Shown piece after piece: positions 1-13,117 of a DNA stretch of 64,000 nucleotides. The stretch's first letter is position 1, and every line of letters begins with the position of its first letter. This DNA comes from Sympetrum striolatum (lineage: Eukaryota; Arthropoda; Insecta; Odonata; Libellulidae). Under the pieces are notes generated by a model. The model searched no databases. It saw only the letters and a list, made by a program, of their open reading frames with translations, and had not been told where the DNA came from. The stretch covers positions 90,601,152 to 90,665,151 of the forward strand of contig OX388350.1 in NCBI GenBank assembly GCA_947579665.1, read 5' to 3'. A program made the translations under genes and the position numbers.

Positions 1-1334
1 GAATTCAGCCAGGAAGGAATCTCACTTCAAAGGACGTCCATCGGAAAGAAATAGCAAAAGTTATTCAAAAAGCATGAAAATGGGAAAAAATGACAACAGT
101 CACGAAGTTGGGCAAATTCATCAGTAAAAGAAACTTTCTGAGTAACATTTTGGGAAAAGAAACGTTTTGTATTATAAGAATTACAACGGTATGCGTGTAT
201 TTCAGTTTCGTCTGCGAAAACGAAATCAACTAATCATATCAATATATTCATAAATGAATAAGCAAATAGTGAAATACAATACCTTAAAAGTTGGTCGATG
301 TAAGATTCAGGACAATTAATTTAAGGAGAGATTGAGTAGAGAGCATGACAAAAGGAACTTGAGTTAATCCAGGACTTAAAACTGAGAGAAAAACCATTAT
401 GGAAGAAGCTTAGCGTTTCCAATTCTCAGATATTATATTAGTTTAGAGACACAAGGGACAAATGGGTGTAGTAATTAGATGATAAGCAGAGTAATTAATT
501 GAGATTATAGAGCAAACACAAAGCTCAAATGCATTAAAGTACGTCAACAGCAGCTTAACTCTGAAGAAGCGAGAGAAAAACAAGAGTGCCCGATTGTGAA
601 TGTTACGAACTATAGGCACTCGCCGTCGCATGAATTAAATACAGTCGAGCATTAATGATGCCACTGCAAATACTCTGCGATCCTTCGCATATGAACAACT
701 AGTATTCTAATCTGCGATAGGCGGAACTAAATTAATTACATTCAAAATCATTTATCATTGGTTGATTTTCCTCCGTTTCCGATGTTTCGATCTCCTTGTC
801 GCTCGTATGCTTACTTATATTAATATTCGGTGCTTGTATTTATGGGGTCTTCCTTACTAATATCTATTTTCCTGTAAATGATATTGTTTCCGAATGAAAC
901 TGAGGCATTATCGCAAATCCACGCAATGTGAATGCACTTTGTGTTCACCTATCCGAGCCAGAACATTTACTTGGTCCCTCGACCGAGCAGATTTTATTAG
1001 ACAGGTTTTACTACATTATAATGAATTTTATCAATAAATATGGACATTAATAGAATTTTCGGGATATATAAGCTCCTTTTGGTAATTCCATATGCATTTG
1101 GAAGTAAATTTATCTATTTTGAATTAGCAAAATTTAGGGTAGGTATAATCACCGCAATTTCCAATGGATAATAGATTTAAGATTCACTTTTTCGAAGAAT
1201 TAAAATATAGCGAACGAAGATGAAGGAAAGGAAAGCAAGACGAAGAGTGAAACCCAAATGTTTGTTTCCTTTGATTTAATTCCTCTGAATACCGCCTTGT
1301 GGGTGCCTGAGATCACCACTCGCATCCGATTAAC
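1..1334. other. No gene recognised
   Basis: AT-rich sequence. No frame above about 60 codons has recognisable content, and no terminal repeats were noticed. Confidence 0.5.
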
Positions 1335-1430
1335 AGCAGTTGATACACCTCGGTAGTTTAGAGGTCCCTAACCGGTGAAGGGGAGACCTGAGTTTGATTC
1401 CCGGCCTCGTCGGACTTTTTTAACTCCATT
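1335..1430 (+). repeat. tRNA-like SINE head
   Basis: A-box-like CGGTAGTTTAGAGG (1351) and B-box-like GAGTTTGATTCCC (1389) are spaced as in a tRNA. They are followed by CGGCCTCGTCGG and a T run that would stop Pol III. No acceptor-stem pairing is evident, so it is a SINE or tRNA pseudogene and not a tRNA gene. Confidence 0.5.
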
Positions 1431-3414
1431 TTTCACAGGAAGATTTCTAAACTGAAAGTGAAGGGGATGGAGATAAACTGTGAGAAGAAACACCGAATCT
1501 AAAGACTGAAGAGGACGTGGATAGTGAAAATAACATTGAGAAAAAAACGTTGGGACTCCAAATACTGGAAAAGTAAATTCTGGAATGAAAAGAACGCAGA
1601 TTCGTTTCCATAATGATTTGGAGAGTTTTTCAATCCTGTCATTGGACCCATTCGACTATGTAATGGGATACTTTAGTCAAACGGAATGGAAAAAGGCGGC
1701 TGCTAAGTTTAGGGCAATATCTGTGAGGGGTTTCTCACTAAGGCGACTGAGATAACGAGAGATCGTTACTGCTGTAATTTATTCGATTGCAAATCAAGGA
1801 CACTCCCAGTGACCGAATCTCGTCGAAATAAGTCACCTGAGATGAAAGCAATTCATGAAGGTACAACTAATTGTGATGATTAATGCACGAAAGAAGCAAC
1901 AAGAATAGGAAATGATAAGCATTAAATCCTCTATATGCTATTGGTAACACCCGATTGCTTCGTTTGAAAAAAATCAGTCATATAAATATGAAATTGAACC
2001 AAATTGTGGAGGATGATCGAGATTCCATCATTTTGGTCCTCTCAATCATCCACGAGCTCAAAAATATTCATCTTGATTTGGCGGATCCTATGAAATAGAA
2101 AGGCAATGTTCTGCTATCTCAAGTGACGAATGACTGCTTGTGACTCTGCAAATCGAGTTGGGATGCAAACTATCACTTGTTCGAACTTTCCCTGCTCACT
2201 TTTCATAACAGTTAGCGCGCACACAAATGTGCACAAATTCCTGGTCAAAAATACATTAACGTTACTTCTCCGTATTCCTGGACTCCTGCGCGTAGAAACA
2301 AATCCGTTTGATACAAGGACTTGATCATTTCTTTTCCTTCTGAGACTCTCTTTTGCGCTTCATCTCAATCCAAATGAGAGAATGCCATCGAAAAATAATC
2401 AGATAACATCAGCACCATACAATCTTTTTCCACATTCAGTGCGTTCCCATGCCAACTTAATTCAAACAAACTGTTGACTTTTGGCTCCACCACGATTCTT
2501 CCGACCACTTTCGGATCAACTGTTCAATGCAAGATCTTAAAACATAACGCAACGTACATTTTAGCGAAAATACTCCTTTTATTTAGTGATGCCTATGGAG
2601 GGCGTCATATCCTCTACTCTGGACCGATCAAAATTCGCAGACCATTGAATCCATCTCATATAAATTGGCGCCATCAGATGATGGACCGGATTCCGCAAGT
2701 GTTCCCTACGGAATCTGAATTCCTATGCCATTGTTTCGCGAACATAGTCTGCGGGGAATCCGCGGAATGTTCAAGACATCCGTCTTCCGAAGCCTTACAA
2801 ATGGTCAACATTCTATTCCATTGAAGATTCTCTTTATCGCCTCCGGAATTCTTCGTCGTGATTCCATATTCCCCGGTGATGGGTTGCAACAGCGCTTTTC
2901 AGTTGAGAAGGGTCAAAGCAGAGATGCACAAAAACAAATGCCCAAAGCTCAAAGAAAGCTCTTAACAGAACCAACATACTAAATTCTATTACTATTTTCT
3001 CATTGATATTCCTGAAAACACAATACAACAAACTTTGCAATTTACAATACAATACAAGCGTGTTTATTGGACGAGATTGGGACTAGGAAGTCTATATAAT
3101 ACACGTAAAAGCAAAGTAATACTTACACATTTTTATAAGGCATTGGGAAATATAGAAGGAAGGAATGGCTTCGTACAGCAAAATAAAAGTGTTAATTATA
3201 TCAAAGAAAACCATTTCCACCGCACCCAAAATGAGAAGGGAACCGGCAAAATGTGTAGAAAAGGTTGAAAGAAAAAGCGCTCTTAGTTGTGTCCTTGCAA
3301 TTTGTGTATCATAGTTTACAAATGTTATCATCACAGTAAATTGCCTCCTTTTAATAAATTCTGACATCAATCTTTACCATTGATAAGGAATAGGCTTAAA
3401 GGCCCTGTCAATTC
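1431..3414. other. No gene recognised
   Basis: Contains short overlapping open frames on both strands around 2474-3370. None has family motifs, splice logic or codon character I can defend. Confidence 0.45.
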
Positions 3415-3660
3415 AAATGAGAAAAATCTGATGTGGCCTGCACATGACTTTCTCCATAAATAAGATGTAAATATTTATCCACGACGGTATTGTCAAAGTC
3501 TATATTCAATCCAAATTTGGAAGATATATTAGTGATTAATTGATATAATATTCAGGAAGCTGAAGAATTTAAGTCACAGTTTTAACAGTTCATCAAATTT
3601 ATTTCAACCCATCAAGTCACTGTTCTGATAAATCTGTGCGTACCATACGCGCACAATACC
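3415..3660 (-). mobile_element. 3'-end fragment of the 317-bp-unit element
   Basis: The plus strand shows AAAAATCTGATGTGGCC, TGCACATGACTTTCTCCATA, AGATGTAAATATTTATCC and TTTGGAAGATATATTAGTG. These are the reversed terminal blocks of the element at 54.65-54.78 kb. The body with the 317-bp unit is absent. Confidence 0.5.
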
Positions 3661-5039
3661 TTTCAGCTGACTGATTCGCTTCCAAAATTGTATATTATTA
3701 ATAAAATCTTCAAAAATTATTTTTTAGTGATATCTTGTACTGCTCCAATACTTCTTCAAATTTCTACGGAAATTCGGTTATCGAATTATTTTCGTAAATA
3801 TATAGCAAATTAACAGGTAATCATAAAATAAGGATCAGATATTTTATATCATCCCGAGTAATAAAAAGTCTATTGTACAGACTTTTAAGCGTCCGGAATG
3901 CTTAATAGAGGAACCAGTACCTTTGGAATTGTAGCTAAACTCATCTTCAGGTGTGCCCTCCGATGACAGCCCTAAAATAAGGCAATCCTAATTTATGCAT
4001 CTAATAATGGTCATTTCAGAAAAAAACACATAGCCATTAACTTACTTTTTTCCGATAGAGGCCTTAAGCTATTCGCGGACTGTTAAAAAAAATCGGATGT
4101 CCATCTGTATCTTATGAAATTCAAACTAAAATCTCCTTTGAACTGTTCACTGTGAATTTCTCAAAAGCTCTGCTCATGAGCCTAGCTTTGCATTCACACC
4201 CTAAAAACAGTCACATGCAGAAGATCTAACTGATCTTAATCTCTGTTTTTAGGGTGTAAGGTTCGAATTACTTCTCGAATGTTCTTTAGTGTTTTTGCGA
4301 GGAGTAAACGAATCAGCACTTTTGAATTTTTCTCATGGGAATCTTATCTTATGGTGTGAGTCATCTAACAAAGGGATAGGCTTAAGAAGTGCACGCGTTG
4401 AACGTTAATTGCAAAACACTCGTATCATAGTCGGCTCTTGGTATGCTCTGCTACCGAATACATCGCCTTAGCTGAAATCGGAGCCATATTTATAGGTATG
4501 CGAAGCTTTCTCTGAATATATTAAGCAAACACGTGACTAGCAGTGCATCTGTAAGACTTGCGTGATGATTGGTGTTTTGTACTCTTCAGCAGAAAAAAAA
4601 GACAGAGCTAGTCATAGGACTGGACTCTTAGGGGGGAGTTTGAACCCCTAACCCCCCCCCCCCCCCTCGCACTCGCTGCGCCACTGGTGCGATGAATTGC
4701 AACAAATTATTCCCATCTGTGCCATCGAAAATACGTATTATTAATATCGATCCGCATAAGATTCACGGCCTATTGGGTCCAGCGGAAGTTCATGGAGAAT
4801 ATCTGCCCGAGAGAACGGAAGGAAACCTACATAAGAAATGCCGCCGGAAAGGGTTTCGATAAGGACTGCGAAGTTAGTTCTGATTCCAGAAGTGCCATCG
4901 CCAACTTTTATTATGAATAGAATTACTCGAATAGAAGATTGTGGAAAACTACTCCTAAGTTTCCCCAGCCTACGCTTTTAAGGTTTACAAAATTCCGTAG
5001 CAAAAATGAAAGACATATGAAATAAGCTTATATTCGTCT
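3661..5039. other. No gene recognised
   Basis: AT-rich with a short inverted match at 4199-4252 (CACCCTAAAAACAG and CTGTTTTTAGGGTG) and the poly-C tract. No coding sequence seen. Confidence 0.45.
4652..4666 (+). repeat. Poly-C tract
   Basis: Fifteen C in a row, preceded by GGGGGGAGTTTGAACCCC. The G-run/C-run pairing suggests a small repeat with a B-box-like GTTTGAAC core, but nothing else defines it. Confidence 0.85.
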
Positions 5040-6810
5040 TTGGATGAATTCACTCTAATTCAAGCAAACAGGGGAATATTGACGCCCCATCGGATTCCGA
5101 ATTTGAGTAGTGCCTCAAAAAATATTCGGAAATCCCCTCAATGTATCCTTATGGGAAAAAATCGGGACTTCGTGGCCTTCTGGAATCGAACCCATGACAC
5201 TGAGGATCAAAGTCGCCTTTTTTCTGCCGGTTACACGATGTGGCTAGTACGTCGTAAAAATTTCAAGTCAGTAACACTTATGGAACAAGGCTAGAATTTT
5301 GATCCCCTATGAATGAGTCTGTATATATCTATTACACGAGTAAAAACATATTTTTTTTTCATGCCTAGCTACTGTTGCCCTTTACCGGTGAAGTCCTCCT
5401 AAGCTCTTATATGATTATAGTACTATACTTTACAAAGACCTAATAAAAAGTGCAAATGAAATTCCATGAATTACTTCTGTTCACATGCCTGTTTTTCACC
5501 TTCTCGAAAAATGAATGATATATAATTTAAATTCCCGGTATAAGTTCAAAATAATAGGGCTACCTGGTATCAAACGCAGAACCTATAGAAAAATGTGAAT
5601 ATGTATAACTCCCTGGTGGAAATAAAACTTATTTGATTCAAATTTTGAAGTCAATATCATACCGTGTAGGTCCAAAATTAAGACTCCATTATACCAATAT
5701 GAAATGCATAGGGTAATGTAAATGGCTCTCTGGGATCGAACCAAGGACGATCAGCGAAACCTAAAACAGCGTATATTAAATGTATCTATGATCTTTATTC
5801 ACATGCCAAGTTTTAAGTTTCTATGTTGTCAGGAAGGGGTTCAAATAAATCTTAAAAACTTATAATTTTGAGACGCCTGGTGTCAAACCCAGGACCTATT
5901 GGCAAATGCGAAAAGACATAATAACATGCAAGGAGTTGAACTTATTTAATTCAAAGTTTGAAGTCGATATAATACCGGGAAAGTCCTGAAATAAGACTCT
6001 GTTATCCCCATATGAAATGCATACGGTAATGTAAACGGCTCCCTGGGATCGAACCAAGGACCGTCAGGGAAAGTTAAACAGCGTATATGAAATGTATTTA
6101 TGATGTCTATTCACATGCCGAGTTTTTAGTTTCTATATTATCGGGAAACGGTTTAAAATAATCTTAAACATCGTAGCAATTTCTAATATTGGAGACCCCT
6201 GGTGTTGAACCCAGGACACATCAAAAATTGGTAGGACCTGATCTTATTTACTGCAAATTTTTAAAGTCGATATCATACCGGGAAAGACCTAAAATAGGAA
6301 TCCGTTATCCCTATTAGAAATACATTGAGGAATTTAAATAACTCTTTGGGATCGAACCAAGGGCCATCAGCGAAACGGTAAACAGCGTATAAAAAATATC
6401 TTTATGATCTCTAACTACATTCCGAGTTCCAAGTTTCCATCTTATCGGGAAGTGATTTAAAAAATCGTAAAAATCGCCGCAATGCTTCTTTAATAGGGGA
6501 ATATTTGCCCAGACCTAGCGTCGAATCAAGGATAATGCTCAAAGATGTCTTTATGGTTTACGTCGGATATGCACTGATTCTAGCGATCCCTAGAATTTTA
6601 ACTCTTTACTTTGCCGGGAAGTGCTTCGAAGAAAATTTTAGAAAATCCACTCAATGTATCCTTATGGAAAAAATCGAGATTTCGGGGCCTTCTGGCATCG
6701 AACCCGTGACACTGAGGTTCAACATCGCCTTTTTTCCGGCGGATACACGTTATGGCCAGTTCGCCGTAAAAATGTCAAGTCAGTGACACTTGTGGGACAT
6801 GGTTAGAATT
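5040..6810 (-). repeat. Dispersed ~155-170-bp monomer array with 310-bp higher-order unit (reverse orientation)
   Basis: Read on plus, reversed cores occur at about 5190, 5570, 5735, 5875, 6045, 6200, 6352, 6512 and 6695. Types alternate strictly from 5735 to 6352: CTCTGGGATCGAACCAAGGA then CCTGGTGTCAAACCCAGGAC. Like-to-like distances are about 310, 307 and 325 bp, so a two-monomer higher-order unit is present. A non-repeat gap of about 170 bp near 5300-5470 separates the first monomer from the rest. Confidence 0.78.
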
Positions 6811-8915
6811 TTGATTCCCTATGAATGAATGTGTATATCTATTAAGAGTAAAAGTTGCACGCATACTGCATAAATAATAGAAGAAATCACAATCACATGC
6901 AACTTACGAATAAATCAAAATATTGTGGTATCAGTTTTCACATAAATATACCTTACACTTCGTACATTTAGAGGAAAGCCTATTCGTCTGATACTTTAAT
7001 ATACATAGCACATCCACGAGAATAGATATATTCCATGTACATTTAGAAGGGAAGAAATACCACCATTGTGAAAAACACCATGAGCATCGCCAATAACTTC
7101 ATTTTATATACATATATTTATATATTATTTAATCTTCGCGGTCTAAACCCGAAAGCGGAATACCAGAAGATAAGAATTAATAGAATATTCAATGTTGAAA
7201 CACCTAACTCAGCACATGAAAACATCATTAACTATGAAATTGTACTGCAAACAACTCCAGCGATGTATATATGTGGAGCTATAAGTCTCACACAACTCAA
7301 CTACGATCTCCGTCTGCAGATTGATACTTTCACACTTTTAACAGCTAAGCTTTAGAGGCAATCTGTAAAATTCTGTCACTACAAATAAAATAATAATACT
7401 ACAGATAAGTTCCTAAGAATTCCATTAACAATTAAATTACGGAAAAAAGGCGTATATACTTAATGACTGGTACTTGTTCCAGTAATTTCGATACTTGATT
7501 TAAAAAGGATATATAAAAAAGTATTAAATTCACAGAGGAGGCGTAAGTTTTAAATTTATAAATCATGGAAAGAGTTCCGTCCTCGCTTCTTGGATAAATG
7601 GACGTGCTCCTGAACAAAGACCTTCCTGAATCAAAGCAGTTACTCTTTTATCCAAACTTATTTCTCGGACAGCGCTGAAGAAAGGTAATCATCATAATCC
7701 ACAACACCCAATGACCATAATTTCTAATTGATATAAGATTTATCGAAAAGTAGGTATTGAATGCTGAGGCGCAATCTGTAATGCAGCGGTGAATTCGCAC
7801 AGTCGCGATGGAATGGAAATTGCGCATTTGCAAGAAGCAAATTCAGATGGAACGTTGTTTTGTCTGAGACTAAAGACCTTTGAATTCAAGAGCCTTTTTC
7901 TCCTTCTATTTTAATCTGCAGAGGCAAAAAAAGATAGTAATAAATTTAAAATAAGATTGTTTTCTCCCATTGTTTTTCATTTGTCCGTTAATTTAAATAT
8001 TCTCATTCATTTAAGAGATTAAATGTTGCGAAATCGATTGATAAGCAAAGTTTTCAGTTCTCATACCTAAGAAAGTCACAGCGAAAAAGAAATGTCACGA
8101 AATCTTTTTCTTAATAAAACACGTATTTTCGAGAGTCCCACACCGCTATTACGGTGACTACATAACTTATATAAAAGGAATCAATTTATTAAAAGTAATT
8201 AAACGAATATCAACGCCACAGTATACACGCATTGGCAGATACGCACGCCGCAGCGAATTTCATAATTTGCATTAATAAACTGTTTTAATGAAATTAGGCC
8301 TTTAATAGCAGTAATACGAAATTAACGGTATTTTAATGAATGGCATTACCAAGAATTCCAATTGTCTTCTAAAATGTCAAGAACACATTTTTAGCACAAA
8401 ATAGGATGCGAAATAAATAAACATTGTAATCGATTTGATGAGGAAATTCTTTAATTGAAACACCTTCATTTAGTAATACGATATCTCTTCTGAGGTCAGT
8501 GGTGGCTCCCCCCTAATGGCAACCACACCTGAGACCACAAAAAGGACACTTTCGAATATTAATGGGAGAGAATCTAAATAATGCGCGCACTACGGCCACA
8601 CGCCAGTGGCGCTACCAAATGGAAATGAACGCAAGTAAACAATTAGCAGACTATTTTAAGACTCGGATGCCATCGGTGCCTCAGGGCGATGGGATGGAAA
8701 ACACTTTGGTATGAAGTCCGAATAAAAAACCACGGTTTCTCGGACATAACTGTCCTTGTTTCACCCGTCCAATGATCAGCACGACAGACTGCTTTTCCCG
8801 TAATCCTTGCACTAGGGTGGAGCGTTTTGCCTCTTTCTTTTCTGATCGAGATGTAATACCCGGAAAAAGTGGCCCATTCGCATAGACATTACTCTTATAA
8901 TTTTTTTCGAAATCA
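6811..8915. other. No gene recognised
   Basis: AT-rich. The frame at 7068-7355 (95 codons) has no family motif. Nothing else noted. Confidence 0.45.
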
Positions 8916-8919
8916 ATGT

Positions 8920-9477
8920 CTTCTGTGAGAATTTTTGTCTCGAAGTTTCGACAAATACATCAAAATTTTCATTATTTTTTTCGGTTAAAACAACCATATT
9001 TTTGCGTAAAAAGATGTCACTTGGAAATAAAACTGATGAACAAGCCTCAATATGGCATTTATATGCCTCTGAAGGTAGCTTAGATGCCTCCTATGGGACT
9101 AGAAAACGAGGCAAATTCAGTTAAATTTAGTTGTTCTACCTTCAATCCTCGTCAATTCTTTCACACGGTTGCTCGTAGCAGTAGCTAAGCATCGCTGTTT
9201 CGCATCTATTTATAACATTTAATATATTAATTGTTGTATAAAAATTGTTACTATATTTTTAGTACACAATGACCCAACTTAAAGGTTAAGATATTGATTT
9301 TCTTGGTAGGAAGGAAGGAGGGGACACCAATACTGGTTGGAATCAAATGCTCGAGGAATGAACTAGAATACACCGTATGGTAGCTTAATTTAAATGCAAA
9401 AAGCCCATTCCATACGTTTTCTTGTTTTGAATTTTGATATGTTTGTCGAAACTTCGAAGCAAAAATTCTCACAGAAG
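8920..9477. mobile_element. MITE with ~50-bp inverted ends and ATGT target duplication
   Basis: The left end CTTCTGTGAGAATTTTTG and on (8920-8972) is complementary to the right end (9428-9477) with a few mismatches. Flanks are ATGT at 8916-8919 and ATGT at 9478-9481, a possible 4-bp target duplication. The interior is AT-rich without coding sequence. Superfamily undetermined. Confidence 0.6.
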
Positions 9478-9481
9478 ATGT

Positions 9482-12061
9482 GATGACGTCATCTAGATGG
9501 CCATGAAAACAATGTCATTAACAGTAAAACTAGGAATTGTAAATTTGGAATAAATAAGCCGACTAATGACAGCCAAATACAATGAGGATTTCAAATAAGA
9601 ATGTCAATCCGATAGAGACGATTGCTAATGATTGCAATACTGAAGAGAGCGAGTTATGATTAGCTATAAAATGTTGACCGCCGCTGAAATATTTTTCATA
9701 AAGTGCGCGGCCTAATCTTAAATCCATTTATGAAAACATTTGCACTCACAAAAACGAACCCATTTGGTGGAATTTATGGAAACTTTCGATTGTTAGAATA
9801 GAAAATCAAGAGGAATCGGATATATGGAATTTAGAATTATTTTTCTCTCTACAAAATTGTTTTCTGACAATTATCTCAATTGAAGTCCGTTTCGGAACGG
9901 GTACGGAACTACATATGCTTTCCATCAAAACTCACTTGTAGAAACGTTTTCGTGCACTCTACCAAGTGAGTTTACGAGTGATCGTGAAGGTGTCTCATCC
10001 ATCTGCTTTACTGAAAGAGCACATTCTTCGGAGATCACTTCAGGTGCACAATCAGGGCCTCTCAACAGACCCCTAAAAATATCCGTAAACTCTTGGATTT
10101 TGAGTCTTTGTCGCTGCTCTTTCCTCCTCTGAGGTGGATATCACAAATAATTTGCATAAAATGTACACTTACAGTGCTTTCAGCCGCGATCAATAAATTC
10201 GCCTTTGACGAGGGACCTTCTCATGAAAAGAGCAAATGCTCTTCTACAATTCGCGCGATTGCAATTTTCCCTCCCGCAGCAATTCCATAGGCTCTCTCTC
10301 TTTTCCGGATGTATTTATGTTTTAGTCAACTTCGTACGTTCACAACTTAACACAGACTTCTCTTATCCGAAATTAAGATGTAACTCATATTCTAACTGAT
10401 TTTTCTGCCCGCCTAGTCAATCTATTTTTTCTTCTACCACACCAACATTTAATTCTTTCCAAGGCTGACCATAACATTCTTTCTTTGTTCATCTTAAAAT
10501 AATATTTATGCTCAGAATATCGTTTTTTTAATTACGTTGGTCTTGCTCGATCGTCATTAATAGTAATATCATATTCAAATATGATATTACTATTAATCAA
10601 TAGCAATATCATGTTACCACGCACTTTTCACATTCATTTTATTCCTGCCATCTCACGTGTAAACAATTAAACAGCACCGAGTTAAGCCCATGATAATGCC
10701 TTTCTTGAGATTCCGATTTACCAAAACTCTTCCAGAATTTATGCGTACATTCCGCTTTAATATACCTCTCTGTTATATATCTGGTCGTTCTGATATTACG
10801 CAGAAGATCAAGGAGATAGATGCAAAACGAGTATTTCAAGAATTCATTTTTCCGCGAATGTCAAGTGAAAGCAATCGATTTCGAAAATAGTGGCAAGGTA
10901 CCCCCTGCCATACGCCGCTTGCAGGGACTTTACATCTCTTTCATTAATTTCAACATCGTTCCCTGTAAACGTCATCGAAAGCTATTCCTTTTCTCTCAAA
11001 TCCTAAAAAAGGAGCTTCATCTTCCTCCATTCTCCTACTATCAACTGCTGGCTGCCGCATTCAGCGCCAATACAGCCACCGAAGTGCCAATTCAACTACT
11101 TTGGTCCATCCATCCTATTTACACAACCGATATGGTCTTCCAAAAATCAGCCATTAACATCTTTTCTCCATCCAATATATTGCCTGTATTGTAACAATCT
11201 TTGAAGTATGAAAGTTGAACGTTCGGTGTTCATTTTCTCAGAAATAGGGCGACAGTACATTCTCCGATCCCTACAGAGATTAATAGACGAAACAGAGAGT
11301 GATTTCAACAGTAAGCGAATGAAGAAGCACTTCGATGTCACTCGATAAATCACCGGATCCATTAAGTTAGCGGAAAATGGGAATGCGACAATTTGCAGAA
11401 GCGATGTCGATCAAAGCGATTTGCACGTTTAATTACTCCGCCGAAGAACAGACGAACGCTCTTAATTATTCATCTGGTGCACACCCCTGTGGAACCCCTG
11501 TGCGGATATCGAGAAAGAGCCGCATTCCAGGATAGGATATTACCCCCAAGAATTACACTCGCTCAGATGACGAGCGGCCCCTAAATTAATTTTGCAAGGG
11601 CCCCCCAAATAACACAGGGGAGTACTTCTGAAAATTCCCTCAAACAGAAATGCCTCCAACAGACGCCAATTACTACGTAATGGGATGGCGAGCAAATAAA
11701 TCCTTTAAGCGAAAGCCTTTCGAGAATTGCATTTCGCTAAATTTGGCTGATCCACTGCGAGAGATTCGCACTACTTTAGTTTGAATTGGGGTACGAGGAG
11801 ACATTCGGCTAACGGTCTTTCGGGGCCCAAGGACTGATTCGGCAATCGCTTCTCTAGGAAGTGAAGAAATGCATCGCCGTTCTTCGGAATTCTTACGGAA
11901 TCGTAATATTCTCGAAAGGGATACTTGTTAAGCACTGCCATCGACGAGATTCACATTCATGTTTCCTGACAAAGGTTGGGAATAGATAAAAGGATTATAT
12001 CCAAGTCCTGATATTTTCAGTTTTTCGACAGAAAGTTTTCCATAACTTACGTTGTTCCATA
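9482..12061. other. No gene recognised apart from an AT palindrome
   Basis: Holds the palindrome at 10556-10597 and a 124-codon frame at 10820-11194 with no recognised motif. GC content rises slightly from 11.3 to 11.9 kb, which may be older unique sequence. Confidence 0.4.
10556..10597. repeat. Perfect AT-rich palindrome, 20-bp arms
   Basis: ATTAATAGTAATATCATATT followed by the dinucleotide CA and the exact complement. A partial extra copy of the arm (TATTGATT-like TCAATAGCAATATCATG) follows at 10597-10613. It could extrude as a cruciform. No gene is adjacent and function is unknown. Confidence 0.8.
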
Positions 12062-12063
12062 TA

Positions 12064-12688
12064 CAGTGGTACCTCGAGATACGATCAGCCTAACATACGA
12101 GTTTTTTGAGATACGAGCTCGGGCCATATTTTCGTTCAAGATACGAGCCCAAATCCGAGATACGAGCCGTGTTTCCAAGCCAAGTGCAGCCAAGAAGGCA
12201 AAAACAAGTGATAATTAAATTCACGTAAATGTTAAGCTTAGTTTAAGTTTAAAGTTAAGTGCATTGTTTTAAGTTTTTTCCTTCATTTGAAATAAGGAAA
12301 GTGTAGTTTTAGTTTTAAAGTTACGAAAATAGTTTTAAGTTCTAAAAAAGCGCCGTTTACGTACGTGTCTGCATCCCTTCCCCCTCCCTCCTCCTCGCCG
12401 TTCACCTTCGTTAGCCGCACTCGTCTGTCTCCAAAGTAAGACTATTAAGCTAAATAACTCTTTTATTTCATATTTTGTTATGTATTTGTTAATTATACAT
12501 GTTTATTTGATATTTAAAAACATATCTTTATTCATAATTTACAATGGTTTGGGGATTTTTCACAGGTCCGGAACGGATTAAATCGAATTCAGTTATTTTA
12601 AATGGGAGAAATTCGTTTGAGATACGAGCCGATTGACTTACGAGCACGGTTCTGGAACGAATTAAACTCGTATCTCGAGGTACCACTG
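12064..12688. mobile_element. Tigger/pogo-like non-autonomous element
   Basis: Ends CAGTGGTACCTCGAGATACG (left) and CGTATCTCGAGGTACCACTG (right) are perfect complements. This is the TIR of Tigger/pogo-family transposons found across animals. Subterminal sequence repeats ATACGAGC, and the right side has the usual GACTTACGAGCACGGTTC block. A TA precedes the left end (12062-12063) but the right flank is AC, so the TA duplication has decayed. No transposase ORF; 625 bp. Confidence 0.85.
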
Positions 12689-12945
12689 ACAATAGGTTTC
12701 TCTGATTTTTTTAATATTAGTATATGCAATTTTTATGGTGCGGTAAAAGGTACAACTTCGTTGTATTTTTTAAAAATCATATACCTTCCAAAGATTCCGA
12801 TCCAGCGTCCTAAGGAATCGGAGTCACGCCAACTGATTTGCCGCCTAAAATCTTTACATAGCGTGTGGCTTTTCGTCGTCCTTTTTCTAATTCATGAACA
12901 CTTGTTGGTCCATACACTACACGCGTGCCAAGTAACATCAGCCTT

Positions 12946-13117
12946 ATGCAAAATGAGGGAGATAATTGGTGCTTTTTCCACAAAATATTTTAATTGTACT
13001 ACCGGTTTCAACGGAGGACCGTGATCTTCAGGTGAAGATGACGGTCCTCCGTTGAAACCGGTAGTACTATTAAAATATTTTGTGGAAAAAGCACCAATTA
13101 TCTCCTTCATTTTGCAT
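12946..13117. mobile_element. 172-bp fold-back (hairpin) element
   Basis: Two arms of about 80 bp are near-perfect complements. They meet at a small palindromic centre (ATCTTCAGGTGAAGAT). The arms begin ATGCAAAATGA and include the block CAACGGAGGACCGT. This accounts for mirrored ORFs on both strands here. Probably a MITE or fold-back transposon; no flanking duplication is obvious. Confidence 0.75.

Noticed and set aside
2474..2824. 116-codon plus frame
   Set aside because: No recognisable domain, several equally long overlapping frames on both strands, and no splice or codon support.
5040..6810. CRISPR-like array of regularly spaced repeats
   Set aside because: Monomers are contiguous and diverged, without identical short repeats and unique spacers. 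The host is a eukaryote.
10820..11194. 124-codon plus frame
   Set aside because: No domain and low-complexity hydrophobic content; likely chance.
12602..13110. Similar frames on both strands (140 and 72 codons)
   Set aside because: Their shared peptide comes from the two arms of the fold-back at 12946-13117, read once on each strand.
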